From contig NZ_RBWV01000015.1 of the NCBI RefSeq assembly GCF_003634695.1, forward strand, positions 167,380 to 231,379: DNA of 64,000 bases. Reading direction: 5' to 3'. This document shows, in pieces, positions 6,929 through 15,519 of the stretch (its first letter is position 1; each line of letters begins with the position of its first letter). The notes below the pieces were generated by a model, which was not told the DNA's origin, did no database searches, and saw nothing but the letters and a program-made list of their open reading frames with translations. A program made the translations under genes and the position numbers. Origin of the DNA: Motilibacter peucedani. Its GTDB lineage: Bacteria > Actinomycetota > Actinomycetes > Motilibacterales > Motilibacteraceae.

Positions 6929-9892
6929 TCAGGACGCCTCGGCGCCGACGAGCCCGAGCCGGTGCGCCGCTGCGGCTGCCTCGCCCCGGCTCGAGACCTG
7001 CAGCTTGCTCAGCAGGTTGGACACGTGGACGCTGACGGTCTTGACGCTGATGAAGAGCTCGGCGCCGATGTCACGGTTGCTGCGGCCCTGCGCGACCAGC
7101 GCGAGCACCTCGCGCTCGCGCTCGGTCAGGTGGGGGCCGCCTGCGGCTGCGCGCGCGGCCGGCAGCTGCTCGCGCACGCGCAGCGCGCCGGCCAGGGCAC
7201 GTGCCCGGTCGAGCAGCGGTGCGTAGCCCAGGGTGGTGGCCAGCTCGACGCAGCGCTCGAGGGACGAGCGCGCCAGCGGCGCGTCGCCCGACGCGGCCGC
7301 CGCCTCGGCCAGGCGCAGGGCGACGTAGGCGGGGGACTCGCGGTCCTCGGTGGCGGCCCACGCGCGGTCGGCCTCGAGCCAGGCGGCCGTCGCGGGTGCG
7401 GGAGCGAGCTCGGCGAGCGCCGTCGCCCGCACGGCCGGCTCGCGACCGACCGTCGCCGGCTCCTGCTCGATCCGCGCGACGAGCCGGTCGGCGGCGTCGT
7501 GGGCGCGTCGCACGAGGTCGAGGTCGCCCGCGGCGTGCCCAGCGCGAGAGAGCGCGGCGCACGCGCGGGCCGTCATGGCGAGCAGCGGCCACGCGAGCGC
7601 GGGCAGCCGGCCGGCCCCGGCGACCGCCAGGCCGTTCTCGGCCGTGGTCAGCGCCTCGGCCGGGGAGCCCAGCGCCAGCGCGGTCTCGGCCTCGAGCAGC
7701 GCCAGGGGCAGGTGGAACTGGATGCCGCCGTAGCTGCGGGCGAGCACCCCGCGGGCGGCCCGGGCCGAGCGTGCCGCCGCATCGGTCTCGCCCTGCCGGA
7801 CGTGCACGACGCCGCGGAACGTGTGCAGGCACACGGCCTGCACGCCGTGCGGCCCGAGCCCGAGCGCCTCGTCGACCAGGCGGACCGCGGCAGCGGCGTC
7901 GCCGGACTCGAGCAGCGCTGCGGCGGCGTTGCCGGTGCAGAACGCGCCGTGGGTGCGCGAGAGGCCGAAGCGGCGAGCGTGCTCGACGCCGCGCAGGCCG
8001 ACCGCGGCCGCCTCGGCGAGCCGGCCGGCGATGTTGAGGGAGTCGCTGAGGTTGATCTCGGCGCGCAGCGCGACCTCGGGGTAGGCGTCGCGGTCGACCT
8101 CGTCGAGCACGCTGCGCAGCTCGCGGATGCCCTCGTCCATGCGGTCGGTGAGGTGCAGGTCGACGCCGAGGGTGATGCGCGCGCCCCACTCGAGGGCCTT
8201 GTCGCCGACGGCGACCGCGATCTCGCGCGCCTCGCGGGCGGCGGCCATCGACGGCTCGGGCTGCGCCTGCTGCATGTGGGCCGAGGCCAGCGACTCGAGC
8301 ACGCAGGCGCGCACCCGGCTCGGGCCCGGCGGCAGCAGGTCGCGGGCGGCGAGCAGGTCCTCGAGGCCGCCCGGCCTGGTCAGCTTGCGCAGCAGCCGGG
8401 CCCGGCGCTCCAGCAGCAGAGCCGCGCGCTCGGGGTCGCCCGCGCCCGGGCTGTGCTCGACGGCGGCGCGGGCCAGCGCGAGGCTGCGCGGCAGGTCGGT
8501 GCGCTCGGCCGCCTCCGCGGCGAGCTCGAGCAGGCTGAGCCGGTCGAGCCCGGCCACCGTCTCGGGGTCGGGCACGCGGTCCCACACCTCGAGCGCGCGC
8601 TCGAGCAGGCGCAGCTGCTCGGCGTAGGCGTACTGCGCCGCCGCCTGCTCCGCCGCCACCAGCAGCGAGGGCAGCGCCCGGCCCGGCTCGTGGGCGCTCT
8701 CCCAGTGGTGGGCCAGCACCGCGGCCGAGCGCTCGGGCGCGACCAGGGCGGGGTCGCGCTCGAGCTCCTCGGCGTAGCGGCGGTGCAGCCGGCCGTTCTC
8801 GCCGGGCAGCACGTCGTCGTGGACCGCCTCGCGGACGAGCGAGTGCCGGAAGGAGTAGGCCTGCGTGGCGCTGTCGACCACCAGGACGTTGGCGGACACG
8901 GCCTCGCGCACCGCCTCGAGCAGGTCGTCCTCGTCGAGGTCGCTGACGGCGGCCAGCAGGAGGTGGTCGATCACGCGTCCGCCCGCGGCCGCCAGCCTGA
9001 CGACCCGCTGGGCCGCAGGGCTCAGCGCTTCGACGCGGGCGAGCAGCAGGTCGCGCAGGGACTCGGGCACCTGGTCGGGGCAGCACGAGAGCTCCTCGAC
9101 GAAGAACGGGTTGCCCTCGGAGCGGTCGAAGACGGTGTCCACCGTCTGCGGCGGCACGCCGGCGGACAGGATGCCGGCGAGCTGCTCGCCGACCTCGCCG
9201 CGCGAGAGGCGGCCGAGGTCGACGCGCAGGACGCCGCGCAGCCGGTCGACCTCTGCCAGCCAGGGCCGCAGCCGGTGCCCGCGGCGCAGCTCGTCGGTGC
9301 GGTAGGTGAGCACGAGCAGCAGCCGGCCCGCGGGCGTCATGCGCACGAGGTAGGCCAGCAGGTCGCGCGTGGACCGGTCGGCCCAGTGCAGGTCCTCGAC
9401 CACCAGCAGCAGCGGCCGCTCGGCCGCGAGCCGCTCGGTGAGCGCGAGCAGACCCTCGAACAGCCGGCCCCGCCCCAGGTCGCCGGCCGTCCCGGCGACG
9501 GGCTCGTCGGCGGCGGGCCCCAGCTCCGGCAGCAGCCGGGCCAGCCAGCCGCGGTCGGGGCCGAGCAGCTCGGGGCCGGCCTGCCGGAGCAGCGCGCGCA
9601 GCGCCGCGACGACCGGCGCGAACGCGACGCCGTCCTCGCCGAGCTCGACGCACCCGCCGGACAGCACGCGGAACCCGCGTGCCGCCGCCCTGGTCGAGAC
9701 CTCCTCGACCAGCCGGCTCTTGCCGATGCCCGCCTCGCCGCTCACCAGCGCGACCCGTGGCTGCCCGGCGGCTGCGTCCGCGAGCGCCGCGTCGAGGGCC
9801 GCGAGCTCGCCCCTGCGACCGGCGAAGACGGGGCTGAGCAGGCGTCCGGGGAGCATGGCGCCGAGGATGCCACGGCCCACTGACACGCTCAC
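6929..9892 (-). CDS. Large LuxR-family regulator with AAA ATPase (LAL type)
   Basis: 987 residues from GTG 9892, or 975 from ATG 9856; no clear ribosome site decides between them. The N-terminal ATPase has Walker A GEAGIGKS (about 52-59) and a Walker B-like LLLVVEDLHWAD. A long alanine-rich TPR-like middle follows. The C-terminal GerE DNA-binding domain is LTEREREVLALVAQG ... KTVSVHVSNLLSKL. These are the MalT/LAL signalling ATPases, which activate transcription when a ligand binds the repeat region. The target genes are not evident. A 65-residue basic protein gene lies 21 bp upstream in the same direction and may be cotranscribed. Confidence 0.9.
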   Translation of the reverse strand: MSVSVGRGILGAMLPGRLLSPVFAGRRGELAALDAALADAAAGQPRVALVSGEAGIGKSRLVEEVSTRAAARGFRVLSGGCVELGEDGVAFAPVVAALRALLRQAGPELLGPDRGWLARLLPELGPAADEPVAGTAGDLGRGRLFEGLLALTERLAAERPLLLVVEDLHWADRSTRDLLAYLVRMTPAGRLLLVLTYRTDELRRGHRLRPWLAEVDRLRGVLRVDLGRLSRGEVGEQLAGILSAGVPPQTVDTVFDRSEGNPFFVEELSCCPDQVPESLRDLLLARVEALSPAAQRVVRLAAAGGRVIDHLLLAAVSDLDEDDLLEAVREAVSANVLVVDSATQAYSFRHSLVREAVHDDVLPGENGRLHRRYAEELERDPALVAPERSAAVLAHHWESAHEPGRALPSLLVAAEQAAAQYAYAEQLRLLERALEVWDRVPDPETVAGLDRLSLLELAAEAAERTDLPRSLALARAAVEHSPGAGDPERAALLLERRARLLRKLTRPGGLEDLLAARDLLPPGPSRVRACVLESLASAHMQQAQPEPSMAAAREAREIAVAVGDKALEWGARITLGVDLHLTDRMDEGIRELRSVLDEVDRDAYPEVALRAEINLSDSLNIAGRLAEAAAVGLRGVEHARRFGLSRTHGAFCTGNAAAALLESGDAAAAVRLVDEALGLGPHGVQAVCLHTFRGVVHVRQGETDAAARSARAARGVLARSYGGIQFHLPLALLEAETALALGSPAEALTTAENGLAVAGAGRLPALAWPLLAMTARACAALSRAGHAAGDLDLVRRAHDAADRLVARIEQEPATVGREPAVRATALAELAPAPATAAWLEADRAWAATEDRESPAYVALRLAEAAAASGDAPLARSSLERCVELATTLGYAPLLDRARALAGALRVREQLPAARAAAGGPHLTEREREVLALVAQGRSNRDIGAELFISVKTVSVHVSNLLSKLQVSSRGEAAAAAHRLGLVGAEAS

Positions 9893-9913
9893 AGCGAGAT
9901 TCGGCGCCGCTGC

Positions 9914-10111
9914 TCAGACCGCGAGCGTCCGGCGGAACGCCGCCAGCGAGGCGCGACCGAGCCACAGCGCCTCCCGGACGGCGGCGCGCCGGTCGGCCCG
10001 GCGCTGCTCGCGGACCGCGCGGGCGACCGACCCGGCCACCCGCCGGCGCTCGGCGTCGGCCAGCAGCTCTGCGTGGCGCACCCGGCCCAGTTCTTCGACG
10101 ACGTACGTCAT
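9914..10111 (-). CDS. Small basic protein of unknown function
   Basis: 65 residues from ATG 10111, which follows an excellent ribosome site (AGGAGG, 6 nt spacing). The product is about one quarter arginine, with predicted continuous helix (HAELLADAERRRVAG ... REALWLGRAS) and no membrane segment or signal. It lies 21 bp upstream of the LuxR/ATPase gene in the same direction, so the two may be cotranscribed. No family recognised; the helical, basic character would suit nucleic acid or protein binding, which is inference only. Confidence 0.6.
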   Translation of the reverse strand: MTYVVEELGRVRHAELLADAERRRVAGSVARAVREQRRADRRAAVREALWLGRASLAAFRRTLAV

Positions 10112-10214
10112 GACGACCTCCTGCGCTTCGATCCCGACCCCTCGAGACTGCGCCTGAGGCGCAGCGCCGCGCATCGGGCGAACTCCCGATTTCGGCGGGG
10201 GCAGGTGCGCCGGG

Positions 10215-10230
10215 CACTCCCTAGGGAGTG
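10215..10230. repeat. Perfect 16-bp palindrome
   Basis: CACTCCCTAGGGAGTG reads the same on both strands. It lies in the 138-bp gap between the PIG-L stop (10250) and the small basic gene (start 10111). A second palindrome-like element, CTGCGCCT-G-AGGCGCAG, is at 10148-10164. They could be operator sites for the downstream genes or part of a PIG-L terminator. Confidence 0.5.
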
Positions 10231-10249
10231 GCCGCTCGGGCAGTGCGCC

Positions 10250-10978
10250 TCAGGGGCAGACCACCGTGCGGTAGGCCTCGGCCAGCCGGCCTCCCGGCAG
10301 CCCGTGCGTGGCCGCGAGCGTGCCGCCCCAGTCGCGCAGCAGCTTCTCGAGGTCGTCCATGTGCGCCGTCTGGCTCCCGTGCGCGCGCAGGGCGGCGAGC
10401 TTGCGGTCGAAGACGTCGGTGATGTCGACGGCGTGGTCGGCGGACGGGTGGCCCATGAGCCAGAGCTCGCGCACCGTCCACGCCTCGAGCCCCTCGTCGC
10501 GCAGCAGCTCGACGTGCGTGAAGGGGTTGCGCGCGTCGGGGTAGACGGCGGCGACCGCTGCGGCCCCGGCGGCGCGGTGGTCGGGGTGCGAGGCCGGGAG
10601 CCGGTCCCAGTCGTACTCGGGGCTCTGCGTGATCACCCGCTGCGGGCGCACCTGGCGGACCACTCGGCTGATGTCGCGGCGCAGCTCGAAGCTCGCCTCG
10701 AGCCGGCCGTCGGTCCAGCCGAGGAAGCGCACGTCGGTGACCCCGACCTCCTTGGCGGCAGCGGTCTGCTCCTCGCGACGGATGCGGGGGATCTCGCTGC
10801 GCGCGACTGCGGGGTCGAAGCCGCCGGCGTCGCCGTCGGTGCAGATGCAGTAGGTCACCTCCACCCCGGCGCTCACGAGCGTCGCGACGGTGCCGGAGGC
10901 ACCGAAGTCGACGTCGTCGGGGTGGGCCGTGACGACGAGGACGCGCTCGAGCTCCTCGGGGCGAAGGGTGACGGGCAC
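10250..10978 (-). CDS. PIG-L/LmbE-family N-acetyl sugar deacetylase
   Basis: 242 residues from GTG 10978. The family signature AHPDDVDFGASGT (about residues 18-30) supplies His, Asp and Asp zinc/catalytic residues, and SHPDHRAAG gives the third zinc His. QSPEYDWDRL and a C-terminal DDLEKLL segment also fit. Family members include MshB and Mca of the mycothiol pathway and other GlcNAc-linked deacetylases. The sequence does not settle which, and no other mycothiol gene is nearby. It is monocistronic and leaderless: TAGGAT on the minus strand ends 6 nt before the start. Confidence 0.88.
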   Translation of the reverse strand: MPVTLRPEELERVLVVTAHPDDVDFGASGTVATLVSAGVEVTYCICTDGDAGGFDPAVARSEIPRIRREEQTAAAKEVGVTDVRFLGWTDGRLEASFELRRDISRVVRQVRPQRVITQSPEYDWDRLPASHPDHRAAGAAAVAAVYPDARNPFTHVELLRDEGLEAWTVRELWLMGHPSADHAVDITDVFDRKLAALRAHGSQTAHMDDLEKLLRDWGGTLAATHGLPGGRLAEAYRTVVCP

Positions 10979-10984
10979 CCGGCG

Positions 10985-10990
10985 ATCCTA
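10985..10990 (-). promoter_or_regulatory. Leaderless -10 element of PIG-L gene
   Basis: TAGGAT (minus strand) followed by 6 nt and then the GTG start at 10978; no Shine-Dalgarno sequence. Confidence 0.55.
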
Positions 10991-11011
10991 GGGTGACACC
11001 GGAGGGCGTGA

Positions 11012-11616
11012 CCTCCTGCAACGGGCGAGGTCTCCCGCCTGCTCGAGGTCTGGACCGGCAGCTACGACTGGCGCCGCCACGAGGCCGCGGTCAACCGGCT
11101 GCCGTGGCACACCTCCCGCGTCGCGGGCACGGAGATCGCCTACCTCCGCTTCGACGCCGAGGTCCCGGGAGCGCTGCCGCCCGACCTGCCGACCCACGAG
11201 CCCTGGCACCGGCTCCTGCACGACGAGCTCGGGTTCGAGACCTGCGGCGCGCACGGCGGCGACCTCGGGCCGGCGGCACGAGCCTGCTCGCCCAGACCCA
11301 CCCGGAGGCCGTCGCGGGCATCCACCTGCTGGCCGTCGCCGCCCCGGTGGACCTCTACCCGGCGGGCGTCACGGCCGAGGAGCAGGCCTACCTCGACGCG
11401 GTCGACGCGTGGACCGCGGAGAGCGTCACCGGTCGGGTCGCCTGCTCGTGCTGGTGGCGGACGTACGACGTGGTGCGCTACACGCGGATGCGCCGCGGCG
11501 GTCACTCCGCCGCGCACGAGGAGCCCGAGCTGCTGGCCGAGGACATCAGGCAGTTCTTCTCCGGCGCGCGCAGGGGCCTGTGGACGGACCGGGGCGTCGT
11601 CGGACCCGACGCCTAG
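11012..11616 (+). pseudogene. Decayed epoxide hydrolase (EHN + alpha/beta hydrolase)
   Basis: Two reading frames carry consecutive pieces of one family. Frame A (11012 to about 11275) encodes the epoxide hydrolase N-terminal domain: LLEVWTGSYDWRRHEAAVN, then IAYLRFDAE, then jumps to LGFETCGAHGGDLG, the region that holds the catalytic Asp (GGDWG in active enzymes). Frame B (about 11278-11616) continues GTSLLAQTHPEAVAGIHLL and ends GGHSAAHEEPELLAEDIRQFF, the C-terminal signature. Frame A has no start codon because an in-frame TGA lies at 11009-11011. The oxyanion-hole segment and much of the lid are missing, and a frameshift lies near 11275. It is not expected to yield active enzyme. Confidence 0.8.
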
Positions 11617-11619
11617 ACT
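11614..11619 (+). promoter_or_regulatory. Leaderless -10 element of pcrA
   Basis: TAGACT ends 8 nt before ATG 11628. The TAG of the epoxide hydrolase remnant forms part of the hexamer. Confidence 0.5.
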
Positions 11620-11627
11620 CGACGGCG

Positions 11628-13907
11628 ATGACCTCGCTGCCTGACGACCTGCTCCTGACGCTGCCGCCGGCCCCCCAGTCGACCCCCCAGCGGCGCCGCC
11701 GCGACCCCGAGGAGCTGCTCGCCGGGCTCAACCCGCAGCAGCGCGAGGCCGTGGTCGCCGAGGGCTCGCCGGTGCTCATCGTGGCCGGCGCCGGGTCGGG
11801 CAAGACCCGCGTCCTGACCAACCGCATCGCCTACCTGCTGGGCGTGCGCGACGTGCACCCCGGCTCGATCCTCGCCATCACCTTCACCAACAAGGCCGCG
11901 GGCGAGATGAAGGAGCGCGTCGCGGCGCTGGTGGGCGGCCGGGCCAAGGTCATGTGGGTCTCGACCTTCCACGCCGCCTGCGTGCGCATCCTGCGCCGCG
12001 AGATCTCCCGCTTCGGGTTCACCTCGAGCTTCTCGATCTACGACGCGGCCGACTCCCAGCGGCTGATGGCCCTGGTCTGCCGCGACCTCGACCTCGACGC
12101 CAAGCGCTACCCGCCGCGCTCGTTCAGCGCGCAGGTGTCCAACCTGAAGAACGAGCTGGTCGACGCCGAGGCCTTCGCCTCACGGGCCGAGACCCACCTC
12201 GAGGAGAAGCTCGCCGAGGCCTACGCGCTCTACACGCGCAGGCTGCGCGAGGCCAACGCGCTCGACTTCGACGACCTGATCATGATGACGGTCAACCTGC
12301 TCCAGGCCTTCCCCGACGCCGCCGAGCACTACCGCCGCCGCTTCCGCCACATCCTGGTCGACGAGTACCAGGACACCAACCACGCGCAGTACGTCCTGGT
12401 GCGCGAGCTCGTCGGCCGCCCGGGCGAGTCGACGCCGCCCGCCGAGCTGTGCGTCGTCGGCGACGCCGACCAGTCGATCTACGCCTTCCGCGGCGCCACG
12501 ATCCGCAACATCCTCCAGTTCGAGGAGGACTACCCCGACGCCCGCACGATCCTGCTCGAGCAGAACTACCGCTCGACCCAGACGATCCTGTCGGCGGCCA
12601 ACGCGGTGATCGCCCGCAACGTCGGCCGCAAGCCCAAGAACCTCTGGTCCGACGCGGGCGCCGGAGAGCAGGTCGTCGGCTACGTCGCCGACAACGAGCA
12701 CGACGAGGCGGCCTTCGTCGCCAACGAGGTCGACCGGCTCACCGACACCGGCGACCACAAGCCCGGCGACGTCGCGATCTTCTACCGCACCAACGCCCAG
12801 TCGCGCGTCTTCGAGGAGGTGTTCATCCGCGTCGGGCTGCCCTACAAGGTCGTCGGCGGGGTGCGCTTCTACGAGCGGCGCGAGGTGCGCGACGCCCTCG
12901 CCTACCTGCGCACCCTCGCCAACCCCGAGGACTCGGTGTCGCTGCGCCGCATCCTCAACGTGCCCAAGCGCGGCATCGGCGACCGGGCCGAGGCGTGCGT
13001 CGAGGCGCTGGCCTCGCGCGACCGCACGACCTTCAACCGTGCGCTCCAGCGCCCGGAGGAGGCGCCGGGGCTGGCCACCCGCTCGCTGGCCAGCATCACC
13101 GCGTTCAACACGATGATGGAGTCGCTGCGCACGCTGGTCGAGGCCGGCACCGAGCCCGCCGAGATCCTCGAGGCCGTGCTCGACCAGACCGGCTACCTGC
13201 GCGAGCTCCAGGCCTCCGACGACCCGCAGGACGAGACGCGCGTCGAGAACCTCCACGAGTTCGTGGCCGTGGCCCGCGAGTACTCCACCGCCAACCCCGA
13301 CGGCGGGCTGACCGGCTTCCTCGAGCAGGTCTCGCTGGTGGCCGACTCCGACCAGATCCCCGACGGCGACGACGGCCAGGGCGTCGTGACGCTGATGACG
13401 CTGCACACCGCCAAGGGCCTCGAGTTCCCGGTCGTGTTCCTCACCGGCATGGAGGACGGCGTCTTCCCGCACCTGCGCGCCCTCGCCGACGACAAGGAGC
13501 TCGAGGAGGAGCGCCGGCTCGCCTACGTCGGCATCACCCGGGCCCGCGAGCGGCTCTACCTCTCCCGGGCCCTGGTGCGCAGCGCGTGGGGGGCGCCGTC
13601 CTACAACCCGGCCTCCCGCTTCCTCGACGAGGTGCCGGGCGAGCTCGTGCGCTGGGACCGCGTCGAGTCCACCCGCTCGGCGCCGCCCGCGATCGCGCAG
13701 GCGGCCGCCCGGCCCACGGCCAAGTCGCCCGGCAACCGCACCGTCGTCGCGCTGCACCCGGGCGACCGGGTCAGCCACGACGCGTTCGGGCTCGGCACGG
13801 TGGTCAGCACCGCGGGAGCCGCGGAGAAGGCCGAGGCCACCATCGACTTCGGCGCCTCGGGCACCAAGCGGCTGCTGCTGCGCTACGCGCCCGTGGAGAA
13901 GCTGTGA
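11628..13907 (+). CDS. pcrA: UvrD/PcrA-type superfamily 1 DNA helicase
   Basis: 759 residues from ATG 11628. Motif order is complete: Q-motif LNPQQREAV, Walker A AGAGSGKT (53-60), motif Ia FTNKAAGEM, motif II DEYQDTN (about 244-250), motif III GDADQSIYAFRGA, motif IV-like LEQNYRST, motif V TLHTAKGLEFPVVF and motif VI YVGITRARE. The C-terminal tail (about 705-759, HPGDRVSHDAFGLGTV) is the Tudor-like RNA polymerase-interacting domain of PcrA/UvrD. It is an ATP-driven 3'-5' helicase in nucleotide excision repair, replication-fork upkeep and transcription-coupled repair. The DinB-like gene begins at or just after its stop. Confidence 0.95.
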   Translation: MTSLPDDLLLTLPPAPQSTPQRRRRDPEELLAGLNPQQREAVVAEGSPVLIVAGAGSGKTRVLTNRIAYLLGVRDVHPGSILAITFTNKAAGEMKERVAALVGGRAKVMWVSTFHAACVRILRREISRFGFTSSFSIYDAADSQRLMALVCRDLDLDAKRYPPRSFSAQVSNLKNELVDAEAFASRAETHLEEKLAEAYALYTRRLREANALDFDDLIMMTVNLLQAFPDAAEHYRRRFRHILVDEYQDTNHAQYVLVRELVGRPGESTPPAELCVVGDADQSIYAFRGATIRNILQFEEDYPDARTILLEQNYRSTQTILSAANAVIARNVGRKPKNLWSDAGAGEQVVGYVADNEHDEAAFVANEVDRLTDTGDHKPGDVAIFYRTNAQSRVFEEVFIRVGLPYKVVGGVRFYERREVRDALAYLRTLANPEDSVSLRRILNVPKRGIGDRAEACVEALASRDRTTFNRALQRPEEAPGLATRSLASITAFNTMMESLRTLVEAGTEPAEILEAVLDQTGYLRELQASDDPQDETRVENLHEFVAVAREYSTANPDGGLTGFLEQVSLVADSDQIPDGDDGQGVVTLMTLHTAKGLEFPVVFLTGMEDGVFPHLRALADDKELEEERRLAYVGITRARERLYLSRALVRSAWGAPSYNPASRFLDEVPGELVRWDRVESTRSAPPAIAQAAARPTAKSPGNRTVVALHPGDRVSHDAFGLGTVVSTAGAAEKAEATIDFGASGTKRLLLRYAPVEKL

Positions 13908-13933
13908 GCGGAGGAGCTGTGCGCGGAGGACCG

Positions 13934-14458
13934 GTGGACGCCGACCCGGTGGTGCCCGACCGCAAGAGCTGGACCTGGGTGCTCGAGCGCGCCTGCCCCG
14001 ACTGCGGCTTCGACACCCGCACGACCTCGGGCGCCGTCGCAGGACTCCTGCCCGGCATCGTCGAGCGCTGGGAGGCCGTGCTGCGTCGCGCCGACGTGCG
14101 CGAGCGGCCCGCCCCTGCGACCTGGTCGCCGCTCGAGTACTCCTGCCACGTGCGCGACGCGTTCGACGTCTTCGACGGACGGCTGCACCTCATGCTCGAG
14201 CGCGACGAGCCCCGCTTCGCCGACTGGGACCAGGACGACGCCGCGCTGCGCTCGGACTACCCCGGGCAGGACCCGGCCGTCGTCTCCGCCGAGCTGGTCG
14301 CTGCGGCGGCCCGTCTCCGGGCGAGCGCGGAGTCGGTGGAGCCGGGGCAGTGGGAGCGGCGCGGGCTGCGCAGCGACGGGTCCGCCTTCACCGTCGAGAC
14401 CCTGCTGCGCTACTTCGTGCACGACCCGGTGCACCACCTGCACGACGTGCAGGGCTGA
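13934..14458 (+). CDS. DinB-superfamily protein
   Basis: 174 residues from GTG 13934. The N-terminus SWTWVLERACPDCGFD and the helical bundle with TWSPLEYSCHVRDAFDVF and YFVHDPVHHLHDV mark the DinB/maleylpyruvate isomerase-like superfamily, with three histidines placed for metal binding. Three in-frame GTG codons occur at 13904, 13919 and 13934, each 15 bp apart, the last two after GCGGAGGA. The first overlaps the pcrA stop. The domain starts soon after 13934, so that start was used. Substrate unknown; family members act in thiol-dependent detoxification. It is probably coexpressed with pcrA. Confidence 0.78.
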   Translation: MDADPVVPDRKSWTWVLERACPDCGFDTRTTSGAVAGLLPGIVERWEAVLRRADVRERPAPATWSPLEYSCHVRDAFDVFDGRLHLMLERDEPRFADWDQDDAALRSDYPGQDPAVVSAELVAAAARLRASAESVEPGQWERRGLRSDGSAFTVETLLRYFVHDPVHHLHDVQG

Positions 14459-14459
14459 G

Positions 14460-15251
14460 CTAGACCCGTACGCCGTGCGCGCGGAGCCACGGCATCGGGT
14501 CGATGGCGTCGCCGCCGCCCGGCCGCACCTCGAAGTGCAGGTGGGGGCCCGTGGTGTTGCCGGTGGAGCCCACCCGGCCGATGACCTGGCCGGCCTCGAC
14601 CGCGTCGCCGGGCTCGACCTGGAACGCCGACAGGTGGCAGTACCACGTCTCGGTGCCGTCGCTGTGGTGGAGGACGATCCGGTTGCCGTAGGCGCCGGCC
14701 CGCTCGGTCGACACCACGACGCCTGCACCCGCCGCCTTGACCGGCGTGCCCGTGGGCGCGGCGAAGTCCTGGCCGGTGTGGCCGTGGGACCAGAGGCCGC
14801 CGCCCTCGCCGAAGTGCGCCGTCAGCGTGTAGCGCTCGACCGGCTTGACCCACTGCGGCGCCAGGGGTGCCTCGAGCAGGTCGCCGCGCTCGCCGCCGCG
14901 GGAGGCGCGGGTCGAGCGCTTGGCCGCGCCGGCCGATCTGCCGCTGCGCGCGGCGGCCTTCGTGCGAGCCTTCGGTGTCGTGCTGGGCGTGGCCGACGGG
15001 GTCGGGGAGGCCGTGGGCGAGGGGACCGCCGCAGCGGCGCGCGCGAGGCCGAGCCCGAGAGCGGTGGTGCCCGTGCTGCCCGGGCGCTTGACGTCGCCGA
15101 GGGCCTGCGAGCTCGGGCCGGTCAGCAGCGCGGCGGCAGCAGTGGCGACGACGGCGGTGCCCAGCAGGACGGTCGGGCTGGGGGAGGTGCTCGCACGACG
15201 GTGCTTGCCCGGGCGGCGGTGCTTGCCTGCCGGACGGCGTCGTGCGCTCAC
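14460..15251 (-). CDS. M23/LytM-type peptidoglycan endopeptidase
   Basis: 263 residues from GTG 15251 (AAGGA six nt upstream). A basic cytoplasmic stretch ([10 protein letters not shown]) precedes one membrane helix ([17 protein letters not shown]), so the product is exported or anchored. A Ser/Thr/Pro/Ala linker leads to the C-terminal peptidase with zinc ligands His158 and Asp162 (GHTGQDF) and the HLH motif His237/His239 (PHLHFEV). The enzyme cuts peptide cross-links in peptidoglycan. An in-frame ATG at 15371 would add 40 residues containing a six-residue LSQHxx repeat. The stop is 1 bp from that of the convergent DinB gene. Confidence 0.9.
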   Translation of the reverse strand: MSARRRPAGKHRRPGKHRRASTSPSPTVLLGTAVVATAAAALLTGPSSQALGDVKRPGSTGTTALGLGLARAAAAVPSPTASPTPSATPSTTPKARTKAAARSGRSAGAAKRSTRASRGGERGDLLEAPLAPQWVKPVERYTLTAHFGEGGGLWSHGHTGQDFAAPTGTPVKAAGAGVVVSTERAGAYGNRIVLHHSDGTETWYCHLSAFQVEPGDAVEAGQVIGRVGSTGNTTGPHLHFEVRPGGGDAIDPMPWLRAHGVRV

Positions 15252-15311
15252 GGACCGTCCTTCCGGTGGGGCAGGGCTGGCGGGGGCAGCGGCGAGTGCG
15301 GGCTGGCTGGC

Positions 15312-15365
15312 GTGCTGGCTGAGCGTGCTGTGCTGGCTGAGCGGGGCGTGCTGGACCGAGCGGGC
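15312..15365. repeat. Three 18-bp tandem repeats upstream of the M23 gene
   Basis: Units start at 15312, 15330 and 15348; each begins GTGCTGG and the first two share 14 identical bases. The period is a multiple of three and, read on the minus strand from ATG 15371, encodes LSQHxx repeats, so the DNA may be coding. Confidence 0.8.
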
Positions 15366-15421
15366 GTGCATGGGAACGCGCTGTGCGGGGCACACTCGGG
15401 CCCGCGCGACGTCTGGTCAGA

Positions 15422-15427
15422 ACCATA
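15422..15427 (-). promoter_or_regulatory. Candidate -10 element for M23 gene
   Basis: TATGGT on the minus strand would start transcription near 15415. That gives a 165-nt leader to GTG 15251, or 45 nt to ATG 15371. Confidence 0.4.
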
Positions 15428-15505
15428 ACGGGTGGGGGTGCCGGAGGGGAAACCCGCTGTCCACAGCCCCCGCACCCTGCGTGGGCCCCGCGCGGCGGCG
15501 ACGAC

Positions 15506-15511
15506 TACCCT
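15506..15511 (+). promoter_or_regulatory. Leaderless -10 element of sucCD
   Basis: TACCCT ends 8 nt before GTG 15520; there is no ribosome binding site. Confidence 0.5.
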
Positions 15512-15519
15512 GCCGTGTC

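Noticed and set aside
6962..9883. 973-codon open frame on the plus strand opposite the LuxR/ATPase gene
   Set aside because: No conserved domain, Gly/Ala/Arg/Gln low complexity, and exactly antisense to a well-supported gene; a high-GC shadow.
12180..13778. 532-codon minus-strand frame opposite pcrA
   Set aside because: Val/Gly/Asp shadow without domain motifs.
15252..15416. Possible c-di-AMP (ydaO) riboswitch before the M23 gene
   Set aside because: No conserved ydaO sequence blocks seen; the space is filled by an 18-bp tandem repeat that may be coding.
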